From assembly GCA_963814355.1 (NCBI GenBank), contig CAWFCZ010000006.1, positions 1 through 64,000 on the forward strand: a DNA stretch of 64,000 bases, read 5' to 3'. Every line of letters starts with the position of its first letter. The stretch's first letter is position 1. Shown in pieces: positions 9,566 to 17,178 of this stretch. The notes beneath the pieces were generated by a model. It saw only the letters and a program-made list of their open reading frames with translations. It was not told where the DNA came from and made no database searches. Source of the DNA: JADGOV01 sp963814355 (lineage in GTDB: Bacteria > Actinomycetota > Actinomycetes > JADGOV01). Both the position numbers and the translations under genes were made by a program.

Positions 9566-10402
9566 ATGAGCGACGACCAGGGGCGATTCGCTCGGCTCGA
9601 CGACCGGCGGCGTCGGTTGCCGCGGCCGCGTACGCCGAAGGGTCTCGACCCGGCGGTCGTCCTGGCGCTGCACGAAGCCACCCGCCGGCTGCTCGACGCG
9701 GTGGAACCAGCGGATGTGGTGGAGGCCGCGACGGACCTGGTCAACGAACTCGGTGGCAGCGTGGTGCCGGCCGCCCGGGCCGGTGCGGATGTGCTGCCCC
9801 TGGACCTTTCCTTCGGCTCGACCGACCCCCTGCTCCCGGCTGCCCCGCGGGCCAGCGTGGCGCGGATGCATCTCGAGACGTTGCTGCCTGCCTTCCTCGA
9901 AGACGCCCGTCGATCGGTGATGGAGTTGCGCGGTAAGAGCTCGCTGCAGAATGAGGCGACTCGGGACCATCTGACCGGGTTGCTCAACCGGCGGACGCTT
10001 GACCGACGGCTGAGCCAGCTGCGAGTCGGGGATCCAGTCGCGATCCTGGATCTGGACTTCTTCAAGCAGCTCAACGACACCGAAGGACACGCCGCCGGCG
10101 ACGCCGTACTCGTCGCTTTCGGTCGGGTTGTCCGTCAGCATGTCCCCAGCGGCGACATCGCTGGCCGGTACGGCGGTGAAGAATTCGTCGTTGCCCTCCG
10201 CGGGGCGGCTCCTGCGACGCTGCTGGCCCGGCTGACCGAGATCCGGCGGGCGTGGGAAACCGTCCGGCCGTTCTCGGTGTCGTTCTCGGCCGGGGTGAGC
10301 GTCGTGACCACTACCGGCGCCCGGGCTTTGCAGGTTGCCGACCAGGCGCTCTACGTGGCCAAACAGCGGGGGCGAAACCGAATAGAGATGGCTTCGGCGT
10401 GA
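9566..10402 (+). CDS. Soluble diguanylate cyclase (GGEEF)
   Basis: This 278-residue protein has a C-terminal GGDEF domain (about 130-278) that makes c-di-GMP from two GTP. Visible marks are DHLTGLLNRRTLD, DLDFFKQLND and the active-site motif RYGGEEF. The inhibitory RxxD site is missing (PSGD in its place), so strong product inhibition is not expected. The N-terminal 120 residues form a helical regulatory part with no recognised domain and no membrane segment. The ATG at 9566 has a strong GAGGAGG site. Its stop overlaps the GTG of the B12-binding gene (GTGA), which suggests translational coupling and a shared signalling role. Confidence 0.85.
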   Translation: MSDDQGRFARLDDRRRRLPRPRTPKGLDPAVVLALHEATRRLLDAVEPADVVEAATDLVNELGGSVVPAARAGADVLPLDLSFGSTDPLLPAAPRASVARMHLETLLPAFLEDARRSVMELRGKSSLQNEATRDHLTGLLNRRTLDRRLSQLRVGDPVAILDLDFFKQLNDTEGHAAGDAVLVAFGRVVRQHVPSGDIAGRYGGEEFVVALRGAAPATLLARLTEIRRAWETVRPFSVSFSAGVSVVTTTGARALQVADQALYVAKQRGRNRIEMASA

Positions 10403-11424
10403 CGGCTACACGGCCCCTTCATGCTGTGGTGGCTCAATTCCTGGACCTCATCCGGCAGCGCGCTCCCGTGGCCGCGGCTGCTCTCGCCGTCGCGCAGCTT
10501 CAGCACGGATATCGACCTGACCAGGTCATCTCCGACCTGCTGGTGCCTGTGCAGGTGGAGGTTGGGCGACGTTGGCACCGCGCACTGTGGACGGCCGCGG
10601 ATGAGCATCAGGCGACAGCGGTGACCGACGCCGCGCTGTACGGCGTCACATCTGACGGTATCCGGCCTCGGGAGATCCGGGGAACCGCGGCCGTCGCCTG
10701 CGCCGTCGGCGACTGGCATGTCCTGCCGTCACGAATGGCGGCGGAGTTGCTGCGCCTCGACGGCTGGGACGTCCTGTTCCTCGGCGGTTCGCTCCCGCCA
10801 GCGGATCTTTCCCAGTGGTTGATCGACGCCCGACCGGACGTCCTGGTGGTGTCCTGCTCGATGCCGACAACTGCCCGCAGCGTCGTGGCCACCGCGATGG
10901 CGGGGGCCGAAGTCGGCGTTCCGGTCGTCGTCGGCGGACGTGGCATGGGCCTGGACGGTAGGCGCGCGGCCGCGCTCGGCGTGCGATGGGCGGCGGACCT
11001 CAAGTGCCTGGCGGCTGCCCTAGCGGCTCCAACACCTGCCACCGCCCAACGAGAACTGGCCGAACGGCTGGAGGAGCACTCGGAGCTACTCCTGCGGCGT
11101 ACGGAGATCGTCGCCGGGGCTGTCAACGAACTCGGCCGGCTGTGGCCGGCGATGTCCGCGTTCTCCGACACTCAGATGTCCCGGACCAGCGAGGACTTCG
11201 GCCATATCGTCGACTTCCTCGGGGCCGCTGTGGCCACCGATGATCCGCGTCTCTTCGGCGAGTTCGTCGATTGGCTTCGGCTGCTACTGTCCTCCCGCCA
11301 TCTACCGCCAGCGGTGCTGCAGATCAGCCTGCGCGCCCTGGCCGCGGCGCTTCCCCGCGAGTTGCCGCTGGCCCCGGCGATCCTGGCCACCACCCGCGAC
11401 TCGTTACCTATGGAGGTGCGGTGA
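10399..11424 (+). CDS. B12-binding sensor with CarH-like Wx9EH motif
   Basis: This 341-residue protein has a helical cobalamin cap domain (about 10-85) followed by a Rossmann B12-binding domain (about 95-205). The cap carries W59, nine residues, then E69-H70. That is the Wx9EH signature of CarH/LitR-type adenosylcobalamin photoreceptors. The DxHxxG lower-ligand motif appears as D105-W-H107-V-L-P, with the His kept and the final Gly replaced by Pro. There is no MerR DNA-binding domain. Instead residues about 205-341 form a helical C-terminal domain (EDFGHIVDFL ... FGEFVDWLRLLL) seen in actinobacterial B12-sensor proteins, whose role I cannot name. It is coupled by 4-bp overlaps to the diguanylate cyclase upstream and the ABM gene downstream. 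A light or B12 input to c-di-GMP synthesis is my inference. Confidence 0.75.
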   Translation: MTATRPLHAVVAQFLDLIRQRAPVAAAALAVAQLQHGYRPDQVISDLLVPVQVEVGRRWHRALWTAADEHQATAVTDAALYGVTSDGIRPREIRGTAAVACAVGDWHVLPSRMAAELLRLDGWDVLFLGGSLPPADLSQWLIDARPDVLVVSCSMPTTARSVVATAMAGAEVGVPVVVGGRGMGLDGRRAAALGVRWAADLKCLAAALAAPTPATAQRELAERLEEHSELLLRRTEIVAGAVNELGRLWPAMSAFSDTQMSRTSEDFGHIVDFLGAAVATDDPRLFGEFVDWLRLLLSSRHLPPAVLQISLRALAAALPRELPLAPAILATTRDSLPMEVR

Positions 11425-11729
11425 CAGCACCGGCATTCGTCGTGACCAGTGAGGTCACTATCCCCGAAAGTGCCGCCGAGGGACTGGAGGCGGCGTTCAC
11501 GGCGCGCCTCGGCGAAGTGGACAGTTTCCCCGGCTTCCAACGCCTTGAGGTCTGGCGAGACACCGCAAGCCGAGGGACGTACCTCATGGTGTCCTGGTGG
11601 GATAGCCGGCGGGACTTCACCAGCTACATGCGTTCCGCGCAACACCGGCGATCCCACCAGCGCATCCCGACCGAGCCGGTCAAGCCTCGTGGGACCGGAG
11701 TACACCGGTTCGAACGCATCTCCTGTTGA
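11421..11729 (+). CDS. ABM-fold (antibiotic biosynthesis monooxygenase-like) protein
   Basis: This 102-residue protein has the ABM pattern of a ferredoxin-like alpha/beta barrel. Marks are VTSEVTIPESAAEGLEAAFT, the central FPGFQRLEVWRD, and YLMVSWWDSRRDFTSYMRS. Relatives include heme-degrading, quinone-forming and scaffold proteins, so the reaction is not predictable. The GTG at 11421 has a GGAGGT site and overlaps the stop of the B12-sensor gene. Its fixed place at the end of the signalling operon suggests it senses or acts on a small aromatic or heme-like ligand, but this is inference. The last 20 residues are basic. Confidence 0.7.
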   Translation: MTAPAFVVTSEVTIPESAAEGLEAAFTARLGEVDSFPGFQRLEVWRDTASRGTYLMVSWWDSRRDFTSYMRSAQHRRSHQRIPTEPVKPRGTGVHRFERISC

Positions 11730-12599
11730 CGGCTTCCATCCTGCCGTCGTAGGTGCGAACTCGACGCCGCATAATGATCGTTTCCCCGCACCCGAAAGCT
11801 TCGCACCGGACTTGCGGCTCTCACCGCATCTCGGCTCAAGCAAGCCACGGGGGCTCGCGGGCTGGCAGAAGGTGCCGGCTCAGCACGGTCAGCGGCGCGA
11901 TGTCGCCCTATTCTGACGTGGAGGTGGGTCTTGTCAAGGGGGCGCGGGGGGCCAACGGACGGACCAACTCTCTGCTCGGGCGTTCTGATCATTCTTTTTA
12001 CTGTTCCCGGTAGCCCATGGGTGCCGTGGAGGGGAGCCGCGGTCAAGGGCGCTGTTTCACTTGACCGGGGCGAGCACCGCGACATGCTGGGGGGCGGCGG
12101 GGATCAGCACCCGGTGTGCGGGGGCCGGGTGAGCGGCGGCGTGCGTGTCAGGGCGACGCGCGGTCAGACTGATATACGCGGGTTGGTTACCGCAGGACGG
12201 GCTGTCCGGCTGGAGCGTTCCGCTGGTCTAAAGGTCGAGCGTGGCGTGGGATTTCTCCTGCGCTGCTCATAGTTATCACGCTCGGGGCGCACGGCCCCGC
12301 CGGCAGCTACGCAGGCACGATCGTGCACAGCGTCTACTGACGTCCCGGTCTGCCAGGTGCGGCCGAACCCTTGACCCGTCAAGATCGGACCCAGGACGTC
12401 GGGCGGCGGCCAATCCCCGCTGCTGGTGGCGCGCCGCGGTCTGCGGCTGCTCCTCTCCATCTCCGCCCGGATGGCCGCCGGATTCGTGCCAGGTCCCCTC
12501 TCGGACGATTCGGGCGCACTTGCCGGCGCAGTCGAACGACGCCAGGTCGCTCATGGCCTCGCCTACCACAGCTACCAGGAGCACACCGACAGCAAGGTG
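11730..12599. other. 870 bases without a recognisable gene
   Basis: Both strands hold only short frames with no ribosome site and no family motif (longest about 110 codons, at 11931-12272 + and 12276-12815 -). No rRNA, tRNA or clear terminator was seen. It borders the IstB remnant and probably consists of decayed element DNA. Confidence 0.45.
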
Positions 12600-12815
12600 A
12601 ACTTCGCGCCGACCCGGAGATTGCTTTGCTAACGGTGTCATCGGCGCGGTGCCGCCGAGTAGCACGCCGAGGTTCTCCATCGTGAACCAGGCGACCTTCA
12701 GTCCTTGTTCGACGGCGTGGTCGCCGCGGGCCTCGATGTGGGACGACTTCCCGGCGACAGACGGCCTGCAGACCACCAGTTCCCCCGCCGGCGCACCCAT
12801 TCCAGCGTCCTGCAA
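12600..12815 (-). pseudogene. IstB-like (IS21 helper ATPase) fragment
   Basis: Reverse-strand frames show the start of the AAA+ helper of IS21-type elements. The P-loop region is degraded (PSVAGKSSHIEA for a GxGKSH pattern), followed by HAVEQGLKVAWFTMENLGVL. After a frameshift comes RRHRADDTVSKAI. The rest of IstB and the IstA transposase are missing. An intact IstB would load the transposase onto target DNA. The P-loop is damaged and the gene truncated, so this is an IS scar. Confidence 0.55.
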
Positions 12816-12849
12816 CGTGACGCCGAGCTCTGGACGAGCCGAGGCCGGG

Positions 12850-13047
12850 ATCGGCGGCGACGTCGACGCCGGGGACGATGGCGATCCTGGACGTGATCGT
12901 CATCAGGCTGGTCAGGATCCGGACCGTGGTGGACTTACCGGCGCCGTTGGGGCCCGAGAAAGCCGATGACCCGGCGCCGACCGGTTCACGCTTCACGGGC
13001 TGCCGAGTTTCTACCGCCAGGTTCATGTCGCGAACGTACGGCGGGCC
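12850..13047 (-). pseudogene. DrrA-type ABC ATPase N-terminal fragment
   Basis: A reverse-strand frame reads YVRDMNLAVETRQPVKR and then SGPNGAGKSTTVRILTSLMT, the Walker A region of a drug-export ABC ATPase of the DrrA class. About 20 residues expected between the first beta strand and Walker A are missing. The frame also loses similarity after VDVAADPG, before any signature motif or Walker B. No permease follows. It adjoins the IstB scar, which may mark the rearrangement that truncated it. Confidence 0.6.
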
Positions 13048-13084
13048 ACCGACATTGTCCGGGCCGGGGAACGGCTCGGCGCAC

Positions 13085-13684
13085 TCATGGCGTCCACGAC
13101 GGATCCCGCCCGGCGAAGCCCAGCGCCCGATCGAACGCCGGCGCGTCCGCCGGCACATCGACCACCGGCCCGAAGAGCCCTTCGCGGCTGGCCGGGTGCT
13201 CCGGTAGGGCCGACGCGGCGGTGAACTCGAAGACGGCCGCCGTACTCGCCGGGTCACAGCGGAACGCCTGGCCGGTCGCCCGAGCCAGGTCCCAGCCGTG
13301 CAGGACGAGTTCGTCGAGCTCGACGATGCCCACCTGCTCGGCCGGCACCCTCACGCTCGCCGGCCTCGGTCAAGCCCTTCTAGACCGCTTCATCCTCCCA
13401 GGCCTCGGCCATCTCCCGGAGCCGCTGCGGGAGAACGGAGCGCCACTGCGGATCCAGGCTTTGAGCGGCAGCCGGCCCGGAGCCGGTGCGCCGCCGCCGC
13501 CCTGGACCGCTGTCGACTTGCTAGCTGCCCAGGTGAAGGCCAGGCACAGCCCCAGGAAGTGGTCGGGCAGGGCGGCCACCGGGGTGTCCCGGCACGGCGT
13601 TGGCGCCGTCAGCGCCTCGTCGGTCACGTCGTCGAGAAGCCGGGTCACCTCGCGGGCGGCTGGGTGCAGGTCGAGCATCAGCAC
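13085..13684 (-). pseudogene. TIGR03086 (DinB/mycothiol-type) protein, broken
   Basis: The N-terminal part (MLMLDLHPAAREVTRLLDDV, then PTPCRDTPVAALPDHFLGL) and the C-terminal part (AEQVGIVELDELVLHGWDLA, then RATGQAF) are those of the TIGR03086 metal-binding family related to mycothiol-dependent enzymes. The middle lies in another frame (LDPQWRSVLPQRLREMAEAW) and contains a TAG where Trp would be expected (near 13380). Two frameshifts plus a nonsense codon indicate real decay. No intact partner gene is nearby. Confidence 0.65.
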
Positions 13685-14046
13685 GGTCCCTTCGCGGTCG
13701 GAATGGATAGGCGGAATGGATGGTGCACTGGCTCGGCTGGCGTGCTGGCGGCGGGGAAGTCATCGACGCCGCCGCCGTCGCGATCCGTACGCACCTCACG
13801 GCCGGTCCCCGATAGCGGTAAGGCGGACTTCACGGGTCGTACACCCGCAGCCGCACAAGGGAAAGTTGCGCGCTTAGCGTCGCGGCGGGGTGTTTACGCC
13901 TCGTTGATGCCGACGGCCGCGATGTTGACGCCCCGTTGATGCGCGGCCGCTCCATGGCAGCGTGGGGGTATCGGGGTCGCGTTCGACCGAACTTCCCGAT
14001 GGCCCCAACCATCAACCCCAACCGAATGGCAGACGGGGGGCAGTCC
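13685..14046. other. Spacer between two remnants, nothing recognised
   Basis: No open frame here has a ribosome site or family motif. Near 13882-13945 a phrase occurs twice with variation (cgcctcgttgatgc and cgccccgttgatgc), a possible degenerate direct repeat. It lies just downstream of the reverse-strand integrase fragment, where an element end could sit. Confidence 0.3.
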
Positions 14047-14712
14047 TTACAGCCCCAATTGGGTGGCGGCGTTGTCGGTCCAGGCGGTGCGGATGCGGAC
14101 GTAGCCGCCGAGGGTGGCGAGGCTGCGGTGGCGGGTTTGGTGGGCGATGGCGCGGTCGGTGGCGCCGCGGAGGGGGGCGTAGGTGACGAAGCCGGCGCGG
14201 AGGCTGTGCGCGCTGAAGGGGGTGGGGTTGAGGCCGGCGCGGGCGACGGCGTTCTGGATGAGGGTGTTGACCGATTCGGGGTGCAGCGGCCGGGGTTGGG
14301 GGCGGTTTCCGGTGCTGACCGGGCGGAGCACCGGCCCATCGGTGATCCCGGCGGCGGTGAGCCAGTGCTGGAGGGTGGTGACCGGGCAGCGGGTGGGGTT
14401 GCCGGCGCGGGGGAGGACGACGAGTTCGGTCTGTTCGCCGGTCTGGTTGGTCTTGGAGCGGGGGAGGGTGAGCACCGCCCCGTTGGGGTGTTCGGCGACG
14501 TGGGAGACCTGCACCGCGGCGAGCTCGGAGCGTCGGAGGGCGGCGAGGACGTCGAACAGCTCGGGGGCATCAGCGGCGCGGCCTGTTCGGGCGGGGCGCC
14601 GTGGGGTGCGGCGGATGCCCTCCCAGACGGCGATCACCCGGGCGTTCGCGGTCGGGTCGGGGGTGTCGCGGAGCCGGGCGGCGAACCGGATCGCGGACAG
14701 CCGCCGGCTCAT
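14047..14712 (-). pseudogene. Tyrosine recombinase core, N-terminally cut and internally deleted
   Basis: The 221-codon frame carries most of a phage-integrase catalytic domain. It has the first catalytic Arg (ALRRSELAAV), HSLRAGF (HxxR), the late His in TRHRSLA and the Tyr in LGGYVR. The N-terminal core-binding domain is absent: upstream reverse-strand sequence (DDLARHGARVGTMSRRLSAI) is in frame but soon runs into methyltransferase DNA. Between APELFDVLAA and LRRSELAAV about 30 residues found in relatives (the helix before the first Arg) are missing. An intact protein would cut and join att sites. This one is probably inactive and is unrelated in sequence to the integrase fragment at 880-1116. 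Confidence 0.65.
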
Positions 14713-14745
14713 GGTGCCGACCCGGGCGCCGTGCCGGGCGAGGTC

Positions 14746-14990
14746 GTCAGGCCCGCCCTGGACCTCTACCAGGAGATGTTCGTCAAGGCCGCCGACGGGA
14801 TCCGTCAGCGGGCGGGTTCGGGGACCCGAACAGTGGCGCTTCGATTGGGAACAGTCCTACACCCGTGACCAATGGCTCGACCAGCTACCCACCAGCGGCG
14901 CCCTCACCCAGTTCCCGCCGGGCCAGCTGGCCGAGTTACTGGACCGCGTCGGGACCGCCATCGACACCATCGGGGGCGGCTCAGGCACCG
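14746..14990 (+). pseudogene. Class I SAM methyltransferase C-terminal remnant
   Basis: Plus-strand frames read ALDLYQEMFVKAADGIRQR and, after frameshifts, PEQWRFDWEQSYTRDQWLDQ, then GQLAELLDRVGTAIDTIGGG. This is the distal half of a UbiE-like class I methyltransferase as I know the family. No SAM-binding glycine motif is present, because the N-terminal half has been replaced by the integrase fragment on the opposite strand. The last beta strand is also lost. Confidence 0.5.
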
Positions 14991-15008
14991 GTACCAGGGG
15001 AAGGGAGC

Positions 15009-15228
15009 CTTGATCCACGCCGACTCCGCCGAAGGTGGCCCGGCCGCCCCCGGCATCCAGCAGTCCGCGGCCGCGATCCGCTCCGCTCGCGGGGAGGTGT
15101 CGTTGCAGGATCACCCCGGGACTCAGCATGCGTTCTTCGACACGCGCCCGGAGGTGTTCGACGCCGAAGCTGCTGCGGTGGCGTGCCGTCGCACGCTCAA
15201 CTTCCTCGCTGCGCTGCTGCGCCGATGA
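15009..15228 (+). pseudogene. Dienelactone hydrolase C-terminal remnant
   Basis: The frame IQQSAAAIRSARGEVSLQDH, then PGTQHAFFDTRPEVFDAEAA, ends CRRTLNFLAALLRR. This matches the C-terminus of dienelactone-hydrolase-type alpha/beta hydrolases, including the catalytic His in GTQHAFF. The nucleophile and Asp regions are absent. It directly abuts the methyltransferase remnant, so the two pieces were joined by deletion. Confidence 0.55.
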
Positions 15229-15561
15229 GTGTCGGCCTGGTTCGTCAGGGGTACCGGCTGGGCCGGGGACCCGGCCACGGAGGCCACACCGGTGGCCGGC
15301 GGCGCCGCGGACGTGCAGGCACTCGCCGGGCAGTCGCCCACGCTGTCGGAGCTCACGGTGCGTCGTGCCGCGAGGAAACGTACGGCCGGTAGGCGGCTGG
15401 GGGCCGGCGGAGCGCGACACCTGCCGGCCCTGGCTCGTCTCGAAGCTCGCGGTGTTGGCGGCGTCCCTGCGGGTGCTCGTGGGGTGCTCGGCAGCAGAAC
15501 ACCTTCACCGGCAGGCTCACCGAAGTCATGCTCGACGACGTCTTCGCTGAGGCAACCGAGC
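15229..15561. other. No recognisable gene
   Basis: Open frames on both strands here are GC-driven and lack motifs and ribosome sites. The stretch lies between the hydrolase remnant and the stop of the reverse-strand cupredoxin-like gene. Confidence 0.4.
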
Positions 15562-16185
15562 TCAGTGCACGGTGATTCTGGCGACCGGCGACCACCCACC
15601 ACTCACGCTGGGGTTGCTGCCCTTGAATAGCTTGGCGCGGAACTGGTAGGTCCCGGTCCGGTTGCCCCAGTCCGCCGCGCGCATCGTCGCGTTGCTGGCG
15701 GGAGTGCCGTAGACGAAGCTGGTCCAGGCCGACGAGCCCGGTGCCTTCAGTTGAACCTGCTCGTTGTAGCCGTTAGGGGTGTAGTTCGAGCCCCAACGGA
15801 CGGCAAAGTAGGTGGTGCGGCTTCCGGTGGCGGGGCTGACCGTCATCGGCACGATGACGGTTCCCCGGAGCGCGCCGACCGTGGACCGGTAAGGGAAAGT
15901 ACCCGAGTTGATGAAGGTGTACGCGTACGTCGAGCCCTGGCGCTTCGCGCCAGAGTTGAACAGCCCGAGCCGGGTGGCATCGGTCACCGAGTGCGAGCCT
16001 TGCCGGAACGACCAGGTGACCTTGCTGCCGTATCTGACTGTCACGCTGGCCGGCTGGTAGCCCGCGTTCGTCACCGAGACGGTCGGGCCGCTGGCGGCGG
16101 TGGCCGCGCCGGTCACCGTCCCGGCAGTTGCCAGCATGCTGCCGGTGAGGATGAATGCGGCGGCCCAGCGTCGCGACGTCGGCAT
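15562..16185 (-). CDS. Secreted cupredoxin-like protein lacking most copper ligands
   Basis: This 207-residue protein starts at the ATG at 16185 (GGGGG upstream) with a signal peptide (RRWAAAFILTGSMLATAG, cleavage near ASG). Residues about 34-113 follow the plastocyanin/cupredoxin plan: VTNAGYQPASVTVRYGSKVT, SHSVTDATRLGLFNSG and YAYTFINSGTFPYRSTV. The first His (H65) is kept. The usual Y-H-C-x-x-H-x-x-M block reads Y-R-S-T-V-G-A-L-R, so Cys, second His and Met are gone and type-1 copper binding is not expected. Residues 114-207 form a second beta-rich domain (YFAVRWGSNYTPNGYNEQVQ ... TGTYQFRAKLFKG). It probably has an extracytoplasmic structural or binding role. The gene is monocistronic. Confidence 0.7.
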   Translation of the reverse strand: MPTSRRWAAAFILTGSMLATAGTVTGAATAASGPTVSVTNAGYQPASVTVRYGSKVTWSFRQGSHSVTDATRLGLFNSGAKRQGSTYAYTFINSGTFPYRSTVGALRGTVIVPMTVSPATGSRTTYFAVRWGSNYTPNGYNEQVQLKAPGSSAWTSFVYGTPASNATMRAADWGNRTGTYQFRAKLFKGSNPSVSGGWSPVARITVH

Positions 16186-17075
16186 GACGAACCCCCAGTG
16201 CTCGGTAGCAGCGGGCGACGCCGCAACGGCGGCGACCCAGAGGCCGAAGCGTAGCGGTTGTCCCAATGGAGCGCCATCTGGGGCATCCGTGAGGTATGAC
16301 CCGATTGCTAAACTGAGATAGCGCTGGCCGCGCCCACATCGACGTCCACCGGCGCGTGTCCTCCGTTCTCGCGGCGAGCGTCTGGCGATCTGGCACGAGG
16401 ATTGTGGGAAAGAAGCGACGAGCCCAGGTTGCCGGACCTTCTTCAGCTGCGCCTGGCGCTGAGCTCAGGTTCGGCGTCGCGGATCGGCGGGCCGGTCAGG
16501 TACATGCGGGTACTTGAGACGCGCGGCCCCATATATGCCGCCGGCCGAAGTGTCGTGCCCGCCCTTGGCATGGTGCCTGCTTTCCGAGAGGTCTGTCGAG
16601 CCGTCCCTGGGAGCCGAGCTGACCCGGCCGGCGGGGGTGATCCAGGGCTCGCCAACCCCCACCCGCTGTGGTCGGCCGGCCCTGGATCACCGGGGTCGGC
16701 GAGTCGGCGAGTCGGCGAACCGCCGGCGTGCCGCCGGCGTGCCGCCGGTGTGCCGCCGGTGTGCCCGAACATCGGCGGGCGCCTGACCGCGGGTTGGAGC
16801 AACGCGAGCGATTGGGTCGTTACGGGCTGGACTGGTTACCGACCTGCGCAACGTGAGTCGCGCGCTACCCAGTGACGCAGTTCCCACGGTTTGGCGCCAA
16901 AGTCCGGCCCAGTCGCACCTCGCCTGTCAAGATTGGCGGGTTTAACAGCGATCCAGGCGTGGTGGCCAGCGTCGTGCGTCCACTCGCTTCCGGGAGCGGA
17001 CGCCAATGTCGCGGCTAGGCCGCTGACCTGCGGAAATGGACACCCGCGGACCCCGACGGACCTCTGCCCTCCAAG
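16186..17075. other. 890-base intergenic region with repeats, no gene
   Basis: No frame here has coding support. It contains the repeat cluster at 16636-16763 and a 12-bp perfect palindrome tttggcgccaaa at 16890-16901. It ends at the tRNA-Thr fragment. The position, between the secreted cupredoxin gene and the cytochrome operon, fits the junction between accessory and core DNA. Confidence 0.45.
16636..16763. repeat. Compound repeat cluster: inverted repeat plus two tandem arrays
   Basis: A 13-bp perfect inverted repeat (ggtgatccagggc at 16636-16648, complement at 16679-16691) encloses a 30-nt loop. It is followed by three perfect copies of gtcggcga (16695-16718). Then come four copies of an 11-mer, ccgccggcgtg twice and ccgccggtgtg twice (16720-16763). 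The paired C-to-T change suggests duplication of a two-unit block. Confidence 0.75.
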
Positions 17076-17118
17076 TTGTAATCGGCAGGTTCCCGGTTCG
17101 AATCCGAGCGTCGGCTCC
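17076..17118 (+). other. tRNA-Thr(UGU) 3'-half fragment, candidate att site
   Basis: The 43 bases begin with an anticodon-loop pattern ttgtaa and the 3' anticodon stem. They continue through a variable arm, a T-loop ttcgaat between near-complementary stems (one mismatch), a 3' acceptor strand cgtcggc, a discriminator and CC. This matches bacterial tRNA-Thr(UGU) 3' halves. No D-arm or 5' acceptor precedes it, so it is not a functional tRNA. Integrative elements commonly leave such 3' tRNA pieces as attL or attR, and integrase remnants lie within 17 kb. Confidence 0.6.
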
Positions 17119-17178
17119 GCTCTGACCTGCGGCCGCTGCGAGGGCGCGACTCGACAGCACCGGCGGTCTCACCGGCGT

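Noticed and set aside
10300..10400. Cobalamin riboswitch before the B12-sensor gene
   Set aside because: The gene overlaps the preceding cyclase by four bases, so there is no leader in which a riboswitch could fold.
16402..16875. 157-codon plus-strand frame across the repeat cluster
   Set aside because: It has no ribosome site or family motif, and the tandem arrays interrupt any plausible protein pattern.
17040..17118. A complete tRNA gene
   Set aside because: Only the part from the anticodon loop onward fits; no D-arm or 5' acceptor strand precedes it at the right distance.
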